DNA from: Portulaca oleracea
Taxonomy: Eukaryota; Streptophyta; Magnoliopsida; Caryophyllales; Portulacaceae
Direction: 5' to 3'
Length of the DNA: 64,000 bases
Assembly (NCBI GenBank): GCA_029582165.1
Contig: CM055871.1
Span: 69,501-133,500 of the forward strand
Below the pieces are notes generated by a model that did not search any database, was not told the DNA's origin, and saw only the letters and a list, made by a program, of their open reading frames with translations. Below are positions 33,401-42,838 of the stretch, piece after piece (position 1 is the stretch's first letter; each line of letters starts with the position of its first letter). A program made the position numbers and the translations under genes.

Positions 33401-36400
33401 GTGGAGTTTGTTAGGAAAGTGTCCTAAAATCACCAAATCTCTTGATCTCACAATTATTTATTTCCTAATTGTATTAGGATATTATTTAGGTTTCCTTATT
33501 GTGTTGGGTTTCCTAATTGTATTAGATTCTAAATCTATTTGGAGTGGGAGTCAAGTTAGGTTATAGGGAGTTCTCCCTATAAATAAGGTGCATGTTTCTC
33601 CCTCAAAAACACATCGGTAAACAGAGAGAGCTAGAGAGAGAGAAAATATTGAGAGAGAAAGGGGTCTCACCAATATTTTCCCCAGTGTATCCTGAGAGAT
33701 TGTGAGTTGAGTGTTGAGAGATAGTTATTGTAATCTCCTTTGTGGATCGCATCACATCCTGTGATAGTGATCAGGTTGTACTCCTCCTTTCTCATAATGG
33801 ATTATTTTACATTCGTCAGTGGTTTTTTCTCCGAGTTCTTCGGTTTCCACGTAATGCAGTGTTTGATTTTATCGCTTATTTTTCGTTCCTAAATTTTGTC
33901 GTAATATCCGTCATCTCGTTTTCGATTCTATTATTCGCTTCCGCTGTTACCTTGCTACTCACTTTTCTCTAACAGTTTTTATTTCTGACACAGTGACACA
34001 AACTTACTGGAACAACTAGTGGTAGACCGAAATTCAACTGAATAGCAAAACAAGCAGTGAGTAAAAAGCCTTTACCAGATAGAGATAGCATCAACGGGTA
34101 TCAAAGGGTTGGGAAGGCGACCAGTGATGACTACCAGCACCATCAAGTACCAGAACTCCAAGCTGCAATAATATAGACACAAACACCATCAAGAAATTGT
34201 CATAAGGTGTTATTACAAGCAACTTGAAGAGAAGAAAGTGATACCATAACATGACAGCAGATGCCAAGGAGAGCTTTACAAAACCCCATAACTCGGTGAA
34301 TGCCAACCAGGAGAAACCACACCAAGCTCCATCTGATTTGGTGACAAAAATGTAGACAAGCTGTAAGATGACGATGAGCCACCAGGAGATGTTGAGCATG
34401 ACAGCAGCCCCGACCAAGCCCCAGCCCCACTGAATCATGAAAACCCAGCTCAGCATCGTGTGGATCACCAGAACAACTGCTGATATCCACGCCATCACAA
34501 ACACTTTCCGCTGTGCTTGCAAAAACTTCTGAATCGGGAAGTGGAATGCATACGCAAACAATTGAGGAAGCATCCATACAGCAAATTCCCCTGCACCAAA
34601 CACTCCATTGTCAGGCCTTTTACATTGCTATTTCAACCTACATTTTTAAGTTACAACTACGTAGATAACTATATATTGCTCTTTGCATGTTTTTCAATTT
34701 GCTCATTTTTATTCCTTCATAGAATATAATTAAATTTATTTAGTTTCTAACTTTTCGTGGCTTTCATAAACGTTTTCCCCCTAAACAATTTCAAGAGTCA
34801 AGACATGAATTTCCAAGCCTCTATATACCTCTGATTATTTGTATTATTTTTGTTACTATCATCATTAGTATGTACACTTGGCAAACATAGTACAACCCCT
34901 TGCTAGCAACTTACGTACCACAGATATTTGGGATAGACTCTTTTCCAAGGGATACAATTAGTGTTATAGTTGTTCAGTTGTACAAGGTATAGCTAATTTG
35001 ACGAATAAAAAGAAATTGAGAAGTCAGCTAATTTTAAAAACAAAAAAAGACAGGGGAGTAATTTATAAGGGTGAATATGATAAACAATCAATTATAAACA
35101 TTACATTGAAACTGTAAAGTGACATATATCATAGAGCATTAAGATTTTACAGTGATAGATATTGGGAATGAAAGAGAATAAGCATGTAGCATGTATCTAT
35201 CCCTCCGTAGGTAGGTGTGTTAAGCTTAAGAGTTGAGTTTGGAAGGTAAAATTATTAGGATTAGTGGCAAACTGACAATTGAATCCAACTTCTTGTCAAA
35301 TTCATGGGTAAATTGAATTTAATAATTTTTATCTAAATTTACTAAAATTTACCAAAACTTACCAAAGTTAAAAACAAAAAAAATAATTTGGATATATTAG
35401 GATAAATTTGACAAAAATTGCCAAAATTTACCAAAAGTTATCAAAATTTAATTTTTACCCAATTGCTTTTTACCCATGAATTTTACACATAGCCCCATCT
35501 TGCTTAATGCCTAAACCAAGAATAAATCATCTATGTTTGCCAAGTGTAGACGTTATTAATTATTAAGGACGCAACTGATGACAATTCAATTAGCTAGCTG
35601 GGCAAAACATAATTGCGTAGCAAGAGAGGGGCTTAATTGATAGCAACCAAAATGTGCGGAAAAGTCATGTTAAGGGCTGCTATTTGGATGCAGGAAATAT
35701 AGCAGAAAGCACATGTTGGAAGTCAATGGAAAATAGGGGCCACCTACTTCCCGCACATGCTTCCTAATTTTTTCAATATTATTCCCTTCACAATTTGCAT
35801 CTGCTCCTTATACCATATGCCCTACGGTCCCTACTTACCAACCTTAGCTGTATACCTCTTCAACTTGATTTTCATATTTTCTTCTTGTCCCCATATGCTG
35901 TTGTGGGACGTCTTATGTTTTGTAATTTTGCATGACACATAATAGAGCACAGTTACAAAGCAAGCTTATTCACGTCTTCATTATTCATTTTCGTACCACT
36001 ACTCATTCAGCTTTGATAAGTACCCCCCCCCCCTTTTCACTGTTTTTTCTTTAAATAATGATATATCATTTCGTAATCTCAATAATACAATAAAAATCTG
36101 GGCTTGCAGTTTAAAGATTTGTAATTTTAATTGGATAGATCTAGTTAGGCCCCGTTCTTTTAGGCGGTAACTCGCAGTGCGGTATTGCACCACACCGCAT
36201 TACTTAACATTCTACCACACTCTACCACACTTTACCACAATCATTACCAAAATATCTTCTTACTTTTCTATTTCCTCACTTTTCTCCTCTACTTTTTACA
36301 TTCTCTTTTATGACCTACCCCACCTACCACAACTCCCACCACACTTCACTACACTTTTTCAAATTCCACCACATCGTATAATAGATTTATTTAAATGAAT

Positions 36401-38870
36401 AGTACTCCTTCCTCCCAATTTTATCTATTGTCTTTCTTCTTTACTTGTTAGTCAAATTTTAAAAACTTTGACCATCATTTTTTAAAACAAATACAATGAT
36501 CAGTTCGTAATATGATAAGAATATAATATTGTAATTTTAGATAAAAATATTTATGTATGAAATTGTTCGTTAAAAAAGACATTAACCTGAAATTAAATAC
36601 CATAAAAATATTTAGTTAGGGAGTTAAATTTGAAAAGTTATCTTATTTCTTAGGCCTCTAAATTCAATTCAATACAAAGAGATTAAATAAAAATTAAAGA
36701 ACGCATAAACTGTAGGACCATTTCTTAAACAAGTCAACTTGTACCGCCCTCCTCTAAAAACAAATAGAACTTTTGCATCGAAACTGGAACTGGCCGTGTT
36801 TTCGGGGCTCAGATCCTAAGCAGGACTAATTAATAAGTGCCCACAACTACGACATTATCTGTAGCACTCTAAACTTAATTTTTCTAACATACATCCATAA
36901 ATTGTTTTGGGCTACTATTTTACGGATTATCTACCAGCACCTTCGTTAACTTATCTTTAAGGAAATCTTATTGAAAAAATAAAAATAAAAACCCTCATCT
37001 CTAATGATATTCTTGGTTACTTGTCATCTTTTCCCTGTAAGACTGAATGTATCTGTACTAAAAAACTAAAGTAAATTACCAGAAAAAATAAAGGTACAAA
37101 AGTAATATAGTAGATGACTTACATGATATTTGTGTCGCTTAATTTTTAATTTTTATCAGTTTTGCCACTGAACTTTCAAATTTTTCAAATGTGTCAGTCA
37201 CCTTTTAAAGTTTGTCAAATATGTCAGTTAACTTCCAAAATTTGTCAAATATGTCACTTAACTCCTAAAATTTTTAAGTGACATATTTGACAAATTTTAG
37301 AAGTTGGGTGGTACATTTGATAAATTTGAAAGTTCACTAACAAAAATTGAGTTATATGACACAAATATCATTTAACTATGCTGTAGATTGTGAAAGGAAA
37401 GAAAAAGGAAAGAGAAATGAAACTGACCAGCAGCTTTAGAGATTTCTTCAGTCTCTCCAAAGAATATAAGAATAGGAGGTGAATAAATGTAGATAGGGGT
37501 AAGGAGAAATGAAGTGAAAAGCAGGATGACCCATGACCTCTGCATGTATATTCCCAACATCCTCAGCTTCCCTGCTCCAAATGCTTGTCCACATAGTGTC
37601 TCCAATGCACTCCCCATTCCAAGCTGCATTTTTTTCATTAATTCCCACAAATTCCATGCTTTAGTCATAACCAATCACCATTTTTTCGGGATCATTATTT
37701 GGACAAAAATCCCAGAAAATCAACACACATACATACATCAACTACAGTCACCAAACACAATAAATGAAGGCATACCAGAAATTTAAAATAGAAGTAGGTA
37801 GCATGATTTCTAAATGTCTAGGAATGTCACGAATGCTAATTAATCGTTTCAATGTCATCAAATAGTTTTTAGGATATAAAAAGCAAGGATAACTTCTTTT
37901 CCAGAAACAAAATTTAGCAATTAATGTTTGAATGGAGTATTCATGACACTGATCTATGAGTTGTTTTTCAGTCTCATTTGAGTAGGTTTGAATTAGCATT
38001 TCTTGAAGACCAATTTTGATATATAAGGTGTTTTTAAACAAAAAGAAATGTACAAACAATAAGTAATGAATATTATCATGAAATTTTAATTGTTTTCCAG
38101 AACAGAGGAGTGTGTGCTTGCCTATGAAAAACAATCAAAATTATGTGATATTATTTATCATTAAGAAAAAAAGGATGCACACGAAAATTGATCCCCAAAA
38201 GTCTCTATCCAAACGGTGAAACCTACATAATGCATGCTGCTAAACATATTCATCCCAAAAAAATGGACCGACAAATTTAAGGATACTTAAATGAACAAGT
38301 AGCAATTTTAAATTTCCTTGTTTCTGTCACCTAATCCTCAGCCATTACTCAAAATTATGATTATGCTAACAAGCTAGCTAGGGAGAATATGCCAAATCCT
38401 AGAAGGGATGAAGACTTAATTAAATTTAAACATAAAGGAGCTCATCAGACCCAGCTGCCTTTAATTTTAATTTACTTTTGTGGTGGGACCCTGAATTAGA
38501 TCACTAATCAGAAATTGAAGTACAAAACTCCATAATTATCTCCCCCAAAATCAAAGAACAAATAAGAAGAGAATTGATTGAAGCATACCATGACACCGAA
38601 AGCAAGGCCGGCGATGACGGAATTTTCGACGGAGACGGCGGCGAGTTCGAGATCTCCGACGAGGCCGGCGAAGGTCTGCGTGAGAGCTCCGAGAGAGTAC
38701 TGACAAATGGCGGTGAAGATGGCTGGGCCTGCAATGTGCCACAGCTTCTTCGACTCGTGTACGAACTCCTTAACTGGACCAGAACTACTACTACTACTAC
38801 TACTGCTTATGGCATGCTTCTGATGCTCATCTTCCCCCTTCAGCAATGGCTTCCCGTCTTCGTCCGCCAT
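27423..38870 (-). CDS. MATE (DETOXIFICATION-type) transporter, nine exons, apparently intact
   Basis: Multidrug and toxin extrusion carriers move organic solutes against a proton or sodium gradient across vacuolar or plasma membrane. Exons (plus coordinates, read right to left): 38589-38870, 37428-37623, 34245-34590, 34076-34162, 28527-28583, 28151-28389, 27943-28061, 27579-27665, 27423-27479. They total 1,470 nt and 489 residues, the family's usual length, with every junction in phase. Seen in the protein: acidic N-tail and a Ser tract (residues 22-30), '[18 protein letters not shown]', '[13 protein letters not shown]', '[17 protein letters not shown]', '[18 protein letters not shown]', '[18 protein letters not shown]', '[11 protein letters not shown]', '[12 protein letters not shown]' and a C-terminal RVRKWGG, which are typical MATE motifs spread over the two six-helix halves. 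Introns are GT-AG except intron 6 (GC-AG). Intron 4 carries Copia-3, intron 2 MITEs. The motifs recall the DTX27/29 group, but substrate and membrane are unknown. Confidence 0.93.
28062..28150 (-). other. GC-AG intron 6 of the MATE gene
   Basis: 89 nt. The donor on the minus strand is CAG|gcaagt, a perfect consensus apart from C at +2, and the acceptor is tgtttag|. Splicing here joins codons into [12 protein letters not shown], the conserved family motif. A GT donor that keeps this frame is not present nearby. Confidence 0.85.
28754..29327 (+). repeat. Copia-3 5' LTR
   Basis: 574 bp. TATA-like ctataaataagg at about 28,921-28,932, followed by the R region with 'gagagagagaaaatattg'. It differs from the 3' LTR by about ten scattered substitutions plus two local clusters near its 3' third. 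Confidence 0.93.
29351..30180 (+). pseudogene. Copia-3 gag
   Basis: Starts [14 protein letters not shown], with the UBN2-type capsid domain: '[19 protein letters not shown]', '[18 protein letters not shown]', '[11 protein letters not shown]'. A shift near 29,885 moves the rest to 29890-30108 ([18 protein letters not shown], basic Arg/Ser tail). The CCHC knuckle follows at about 30,093-30,145, broken by a one-base insertion and a two-base loss. Confidence 0.88.
30486..31537 (+). pseudogene. Copia-3 gag-pre-integrase and integrase
   Basis: Zinc-binding [14 protein letters not shown] followed by '[12 protein letters not shown]', where the second Cys of the CxxC pair reads Tyr. Core residues D1 (HSDLWGP, 30846), D2 (KTDNGLEF, 31035) and E (GVAERINRT, 31139) remain, but D2 to E is not a multiple of three, so a frameshift lies between. 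The C-terminal part '[18 protein letters not shown]' and '[14 protein letters not shown]' runs to 31537. Confidence 0.9.
31538..33310 (+). pseudogene. Copia-3 reverse transcriptase and RNase H
   Basis: Fragmentary: an RT-start region near 31,900-32,130, '[13 protein letters not shown]' with the YVDD catalytic motif (about 32,377-32,415), an RNase H region, and the terminal [11 protein letters not shown] (about 33,232-33,265) ending at the stop of 'LVGVLSM'. Frames change every 100-200 bp, with small deletions throughout. Confidence 0.85.
33409..33974 (+). repeat. Copia-3 3' LTR
   Basis: 566 bp, pairing with 28754-29327. Followed by the gtttt duplication and then the remainder of MATE intron 4, which ends at exon 4 (34162-34076). 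Confidence 0.94.
35295..35492. repeat. Palindromic AT-rich repeat in MATE intron 2
   Basis: The left arm around 35,297-35,330 (caaattcatgggtaaatt...) is approximately the reverse complement of 35,440-35,490 (...ttacccatgaattttac). Between them are repeated 'aaatttaccaaaa' units. It may be a MITE, but ends and target duplication are unclear. Confidence 0.4.
36148..36386. mobile_element. Tourist/Harbinger-like MITE in MATE intron 2, right end degenerate
   Basis: Begins ggccccgttcttttaggcgg directly after tta (36145-36147), as in the copies at 39343 and 39520. Inside are repeats of 'taccaca'. The expected right terminal repeat (agaacggggcc) has decayed near 36,380. A half-copy of a Stowaway-like end (ctccttcctcccaatttta) follows at about 36,405. 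Confidence 0.6.
37118..37376. mobile_element. Fold-back MITE candidate in MATE intron 2
   Basis: Left 'atgatatttgtgtc' (about 37,122) is matched by right 'gacacaaatatcat' (about 37,357). The arms extend inward through repeated 'tttgtcaaatatgtca' units, so most of the segment can fold back on itself. No clear target duplication. Confidence 0.55.
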
Positions 38871-39342
38871 TGTTCTCTCTCCTCCAATCGATCTCTTTTA
38901 GCTTTAATTTCTCTCTCTCTCGAGATTGGAGTGAAGACAGATCAGATTGATGAAGTTGAGAATTCAACTCAGCTGGTGATGGTTGATGGGGGTATTTGGG
39001 GTTGGAGTAGGGGACTATACTTTATATATTGTATCATATGTCATGTTGTTGGCTGCTTGTCTTATTTTATAGGGTATTGGGGAGATTGTTGTTTATTAAT
39101 TTATTATTATTATATGAATGTGTGTTATATGGTAGCTATCCAAGGAGTAGTTTGCCATTGTCTTTTTGACTCACCTTTTCTGTTTAGGTGGAATGTGAAT
39201 TCAGATTTTTATTTAAGCATTTTGCGAATTAATTAATTAAATTCAATTAACTAATGTTCATAGCAAAATATTTTCTGTTCTTCTAGAAAATATGATGTTT
39301 AAACTAGAATCCTTTAATTATTAAAAAATTGGATTGTAGTTA
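38871..39342 (-). promoter_or_regulatory. MATE promoter and 5' leader region
   Basis: Upstream of the MATE ATG. On the minus strand a TATA box (tatataaag) lies at 39020-39028, about 150 bp before the ATG, placing a start near 38,990 and a leader of roughly 120 nt with a CT/GA-rich stretch at 38,910-38,935. Further up, 39,060-39,330 is AT-rich with no element recognised. Confidence 0.6.
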
Positions 39343-39473
39343 GGTCCCGTTCTTTTGTGCGTTAACGCAACTAACTGCAACGCAAGTTAACGCCGCAAAT
39401 TACCATTACTTTTTTACAGTTTTCAACGCAACTTGCCGCAATCTACCGCAACGCAACGTACAAAAGAACGGTG
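39343..39473. mobile_element. Tourist-like MITE, small copy
   Basis: Left end ggtcccgttcttttgtgcgt after tta (39340-39342); right end ...gtacaaaagaacgg. The arms are rich in 'cgcaact'/'ttgccgc' inverted pairs. The right-hand taa target copy has decayed. Confidence 0.65.
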
Positions 39474-39519
39474 AGATTTGGGTAATAGTCAACTGAACTT
39501 TACAATTATATCACAGTAA

Positions 39520-40927
39520 GGTCTCATTCTTTTATGCGGTAGGTTGCGGTACGGTATCACACCACACCACACTACACCGCACCGCACTCTTTAATTTTTG
39601 GGAAATTCCAAATGGTAGGCACCAACTTTTGGGTATTCCAAATGGTAGACATCTTTTTTACATTTTCCAAGTGGTAGGCTTAAAAACAAAAGAAATCCAA
39701 TCTGTAGGTCTTCTATTAAACTGACGTTATCTATCATTAAAAAAAATAAATAAAGAAAAGTTGAGTATTGAATTTTCTATGCCCAGAACGATATACATCA
39801 CCTCAGATTCCAATTCAAAAACAGTATCAACCGTAATTCAGCTTTTACCAATTCACCTCCAACTGATTCAATGTTTCTGTGCTGAGGCTCTTTTTACAGT
39901 CCAAATTTGAAACCCTCTTCAGCTCTCAGACTCTCTGTCTTTTAGTAAATCAAAATCAAGCCAAACCCAACCCAAAACCACTGATCATCACACAAACTAA
40001 CCCTGAAACAAAGATAAGACTTAAACAACAGAAAACTTACAGCAAGAAAAAGATTGAACAGTTTTACAGACGACCCATTGGTTAAATGACTGCATATTCA
40101 GCTGGGAATTCGGTTAAATTTCATTTGGGTGTTCATATTATTATATACAAGAGCTATTCACCATTCTATCTTTAATAAAGTGGAGCTTTTTATCCGAGAA
40201 AAGCAAGAATATGGGAATAATTGGAGGGAAAAAATAATGGGAACCAAAGTTTTTAAAAATGGGTAAAAAATTGGACTTGAAGCTGAATTGTTGTGTTGTT
40301 TAAGACTGTAGAGTGAAAGAGAAGAGGAAGAAGAAGCGGGTAGGTATCAATTTGCCACCATTTATACAATTATACTGAACCAGGTGCCTTTTCAAGCTTT
40401 AGGATTCCCAACAAGAGTAGTGCATCAGTTTAAAGGTTAGACAAACAAAGAAAGAAACAAAGAAGAGAAGTGATGAAGATTTTTTGGCTAATGAAAGGGA
40501 ATGACTGAATTAGCGAGAAATAGAGAAAATTCAAAACTCAACTTTTATTTTTTTCTTTTTTTTAATGATAGATAACGACAATTGTATAGGAGGCCTACAG
40601 ATTGGATTTTTTTTTTTGTTTTTAAGCCTACCACTTGGAAAAGGTAAAAAGGGTGTCTACCATTTGGAATTCCCAAAAGTTGATATCTACCATTTGGAAT
40701 TTCCCTTAATTTTTTCAGCACACCACACCACAATCATTACCAATATATCTTTTCATTTTTCTCTCTTCTCACTTTTCTCCTCTACTTTTCACATTCTCTC
40801 TCTTAACATGTCCCACCTACCACAACTTTCACCACAACTTACCACACTTTTTCAAATTCCACTGCACTGCACTGCACTGCACCGTACCATTACCACACCG
40901 CAACCAACCGTATAAAAGAACGGGGTC
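39520..40927. mobile_element. Tourist/Harbinger-like MITE split by a Mutator-like element
   Basis: Ends ggtctcattcttttatgcgg and (reverse complement of the right end) gaccccgttcttttatacgg, continuing as ggttgcggt in both. TSD taa at 39517-39519 and 40928-40930. The two halves (39,520-39,599 and 40,706-40,927) are separated by the insertion at 39600-40705. Confidence 0.8.
39600..40705. mobile_element. Mutator-like non-autonomous element (MULE) inside the MITE
   Basis: Long terminal inverted repeats of about 110 bp with three spaced copies of ttccaaatggtag, starting gggaaattcc and ending ggaatttccc. A perfect 9-bp target duplication ttaattttt (39591-39599, 40706-40714) fits Mutator. The inside has no transposase but looks gene-derived: long pyrimidine-rich stretches and short reading frames on either strand. 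Whether host DNA was captured needs a database search. Confidence 0.85.
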
Positions 40928-41099
40928 TAAGCAGAACTATTGGACACTTGGACCTCAGTGCACCGCCACCAAATGTATTACTATAATCCAAAATATAATA
41001 GTTTGAATTACTACAATTCAATATATGATAATGTAAAATACTACAAGTCAATATATAATAGTTTGAGCTATTACAATCCAATATGTTAATATTTGACAT

Positions 41100-42838
41100 T
41101 ACTATAATCTCTTGTTTCATTTCAATTGGTCCTTATAGAGATGTTGTGTTGTGTGACATTGTACCTATGGATGCATGTCATGTTTTGCTTGGGCGACCCT
41201 GCAATTCGACCGAAGGGTCATACATAATGGGGTCAAAAACACATTCGTTGTTCATGGGCAAAGTGAAGATTGTGCTCAGCCCGTTACCCCCTACCCAACT
41301 CCACAAAAATAAACCCAGGGTGGGAATTGAGAAGAGGAACCACCTCCTAAGTGAAACATGAGTAGAGCATGCCTTGAGCAAAGGTAGCAAGTCCTCGCTT
41401 TACTTTTGCTCCAAAATAGCCACATTGAGGTATTGACACCCTTAGCTCCACAAATGATACCTCTCCTCTTTCAATACCATGATGTCTTTCCTGAGGATCT
41501 TCCTCATGGCCTTCCACCAATTCGGGTATTGAACACCAAATCGACTTGGTTTTGGGGTCAATGCTTCTCAACAAGCTTGCTTACCGATGTAAGCCCAAAG
41601 AAACAAAGGAGCTCCCACGCCAAGTCGATAAACTCATCTCTCGAGGATATCCTCGTGAGAGTATGAGCCCAAAGAAACAAAGGATCTAACGTCGACAGTC
41701 GTGCCACTAACAACATCACGGTTACATATCGATACCCTACCCTGATGATTTGTTAGATGAGTTACATGGTGCCACTGTATTCTTTAGGATTGATCTCCGG
41801 AGCAACTACCACTAAATTCGCATGAAAGAAGGAGATGAGTGGAAGACGACCTTCAAGACCAAGGGTGGTCTATATGAGTGGCTAGTGATGTAGTTTGGAC
41901 TCTTTGACCAACCTAGCACATTCATGCAGTTAATGAATTAAGTGTTTCGTAGTGGTGTATTTCGATGACATCCTGGTCTATTCCAAGAACGAGGAGATCT
42001 TGTCCCACACTTCAGGGAGGTCTTTGAGGTTCTCCAGTCCCAAAAGCTCTATGACAAACTTGAGAAATGTGAGTTCTTCTCGCTGATGGTGACCTTCTTA
42101 GGGTGCGTGGTGCCCGGGATGGAATTTCTATGGATGAACCAAAGGTTGAAGCATCCGAACTTGGCCCACACCATCCCCTATTACTGAAGTGCGTAGCTTC
42201 TATGACCTCACCTCATTCTATCAACGTTTCATTCGGAATTTCTCCATATTTATGACCCCGATCATTGAATGTTTGATACGTCCCTTCTATTCTACTATTC
42301 TACCCTATCCCTATCTTTGACGAAGGTAAATTACTTTAACAAAGTCACTTAATCTGGCCCAAGCTTCGTCGTTTAAGATGTTTTTTCATGGACTCTCAAG
42401 GCTCAAAAGGCCTTCGAAGATAACAAGGAAAAGTTATCTAGTGCCCCAATCCTTGCACTCCCGAATGTCGAACATTTGTTTGAGGTTGAGTACAACGTGA
42501 GCGGCGTAGGAATAGGTGCAGTCTTGAACCAAGACAAGAGACCCATTGCTTTCTTTAGTGAGAAGTTTAGTGGATCGAGACTAAACTACAACACTTAAGA
42601 AATTCTACACCATGACCCGAGCCCTTAATCATTGGTCGCGTTATCTCCGGCGCAAGGAGTTCGTCTTGCAATCGGACCACGAAGCCCTCAAGTACCTCAA
42701 CGGCCAACACAAATTGAATTCTCTGCATGCCAACTGGGTAGAGTTTATGCAATCCTTCAATTTTATTATTTTTGCGTCGATCACAACTATTCAAGTCAAT
42801 CTCGAAATATTCGAATACCTATCTGGTTAAATTTCTTT
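41100..42838 (+). pseudogene. Ty3/gypsy pol remnant
   Basis: Protease end VPMDACHVLLGRP (about 41,163-41,202), RT start 'YHDVFPEDLPHGLPP' (about 41,480-41,524), RT palm traces 'FDDIL' (about 41,962) and 'SFYQRFI'-like (about 42,215), and RNase H 'EFVLQSDHEALKYLNGQ' (42,658-42,708). Frames shift repeatedly. Integrase is absent: the remnant runs into LTR-like sequence near 42,839. Chromovirus-like in motif style, lineage uncertain. Confidence 0.85.

Larger units (their letters stand above)
28754..33974 (+). mobile_element. Copia-3: Ty1/copia retrotransposon in MATE intron 4
   Basis: LTRs 28754-29327 and 33409-33974 begin TGTTAGGAAA and end CTCTAACA. The target duplication gtttt is perfect (28749-28753, 33975-33979). 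Primer site TGGTATCAGAGC lies two bases after the LTR, purine tract (aaggtggagttt) before the 3' LTR. Inside: gag, zinc knuckle, integrase, RT, RNase H of a Tnt1/Tork-like type, all with many small indels. It lies antisense to the MATE gene and, removed, would leave intron 4 at about 266 bp. Confidence 0.95.

Noticed and set aside
36001..36040. C-run at about 36,020 as a possible functional site
   Set aside because: Simple homopolymer inside a transposon-rich intron; nothing else supports a role.
38574..39236. 220-residue open frame on the plus strand
   Set aside because: Antisense to MATE exon 1 and its leader; the protein has no family features and the opposite strand reads a conserved exon with good splice sites.
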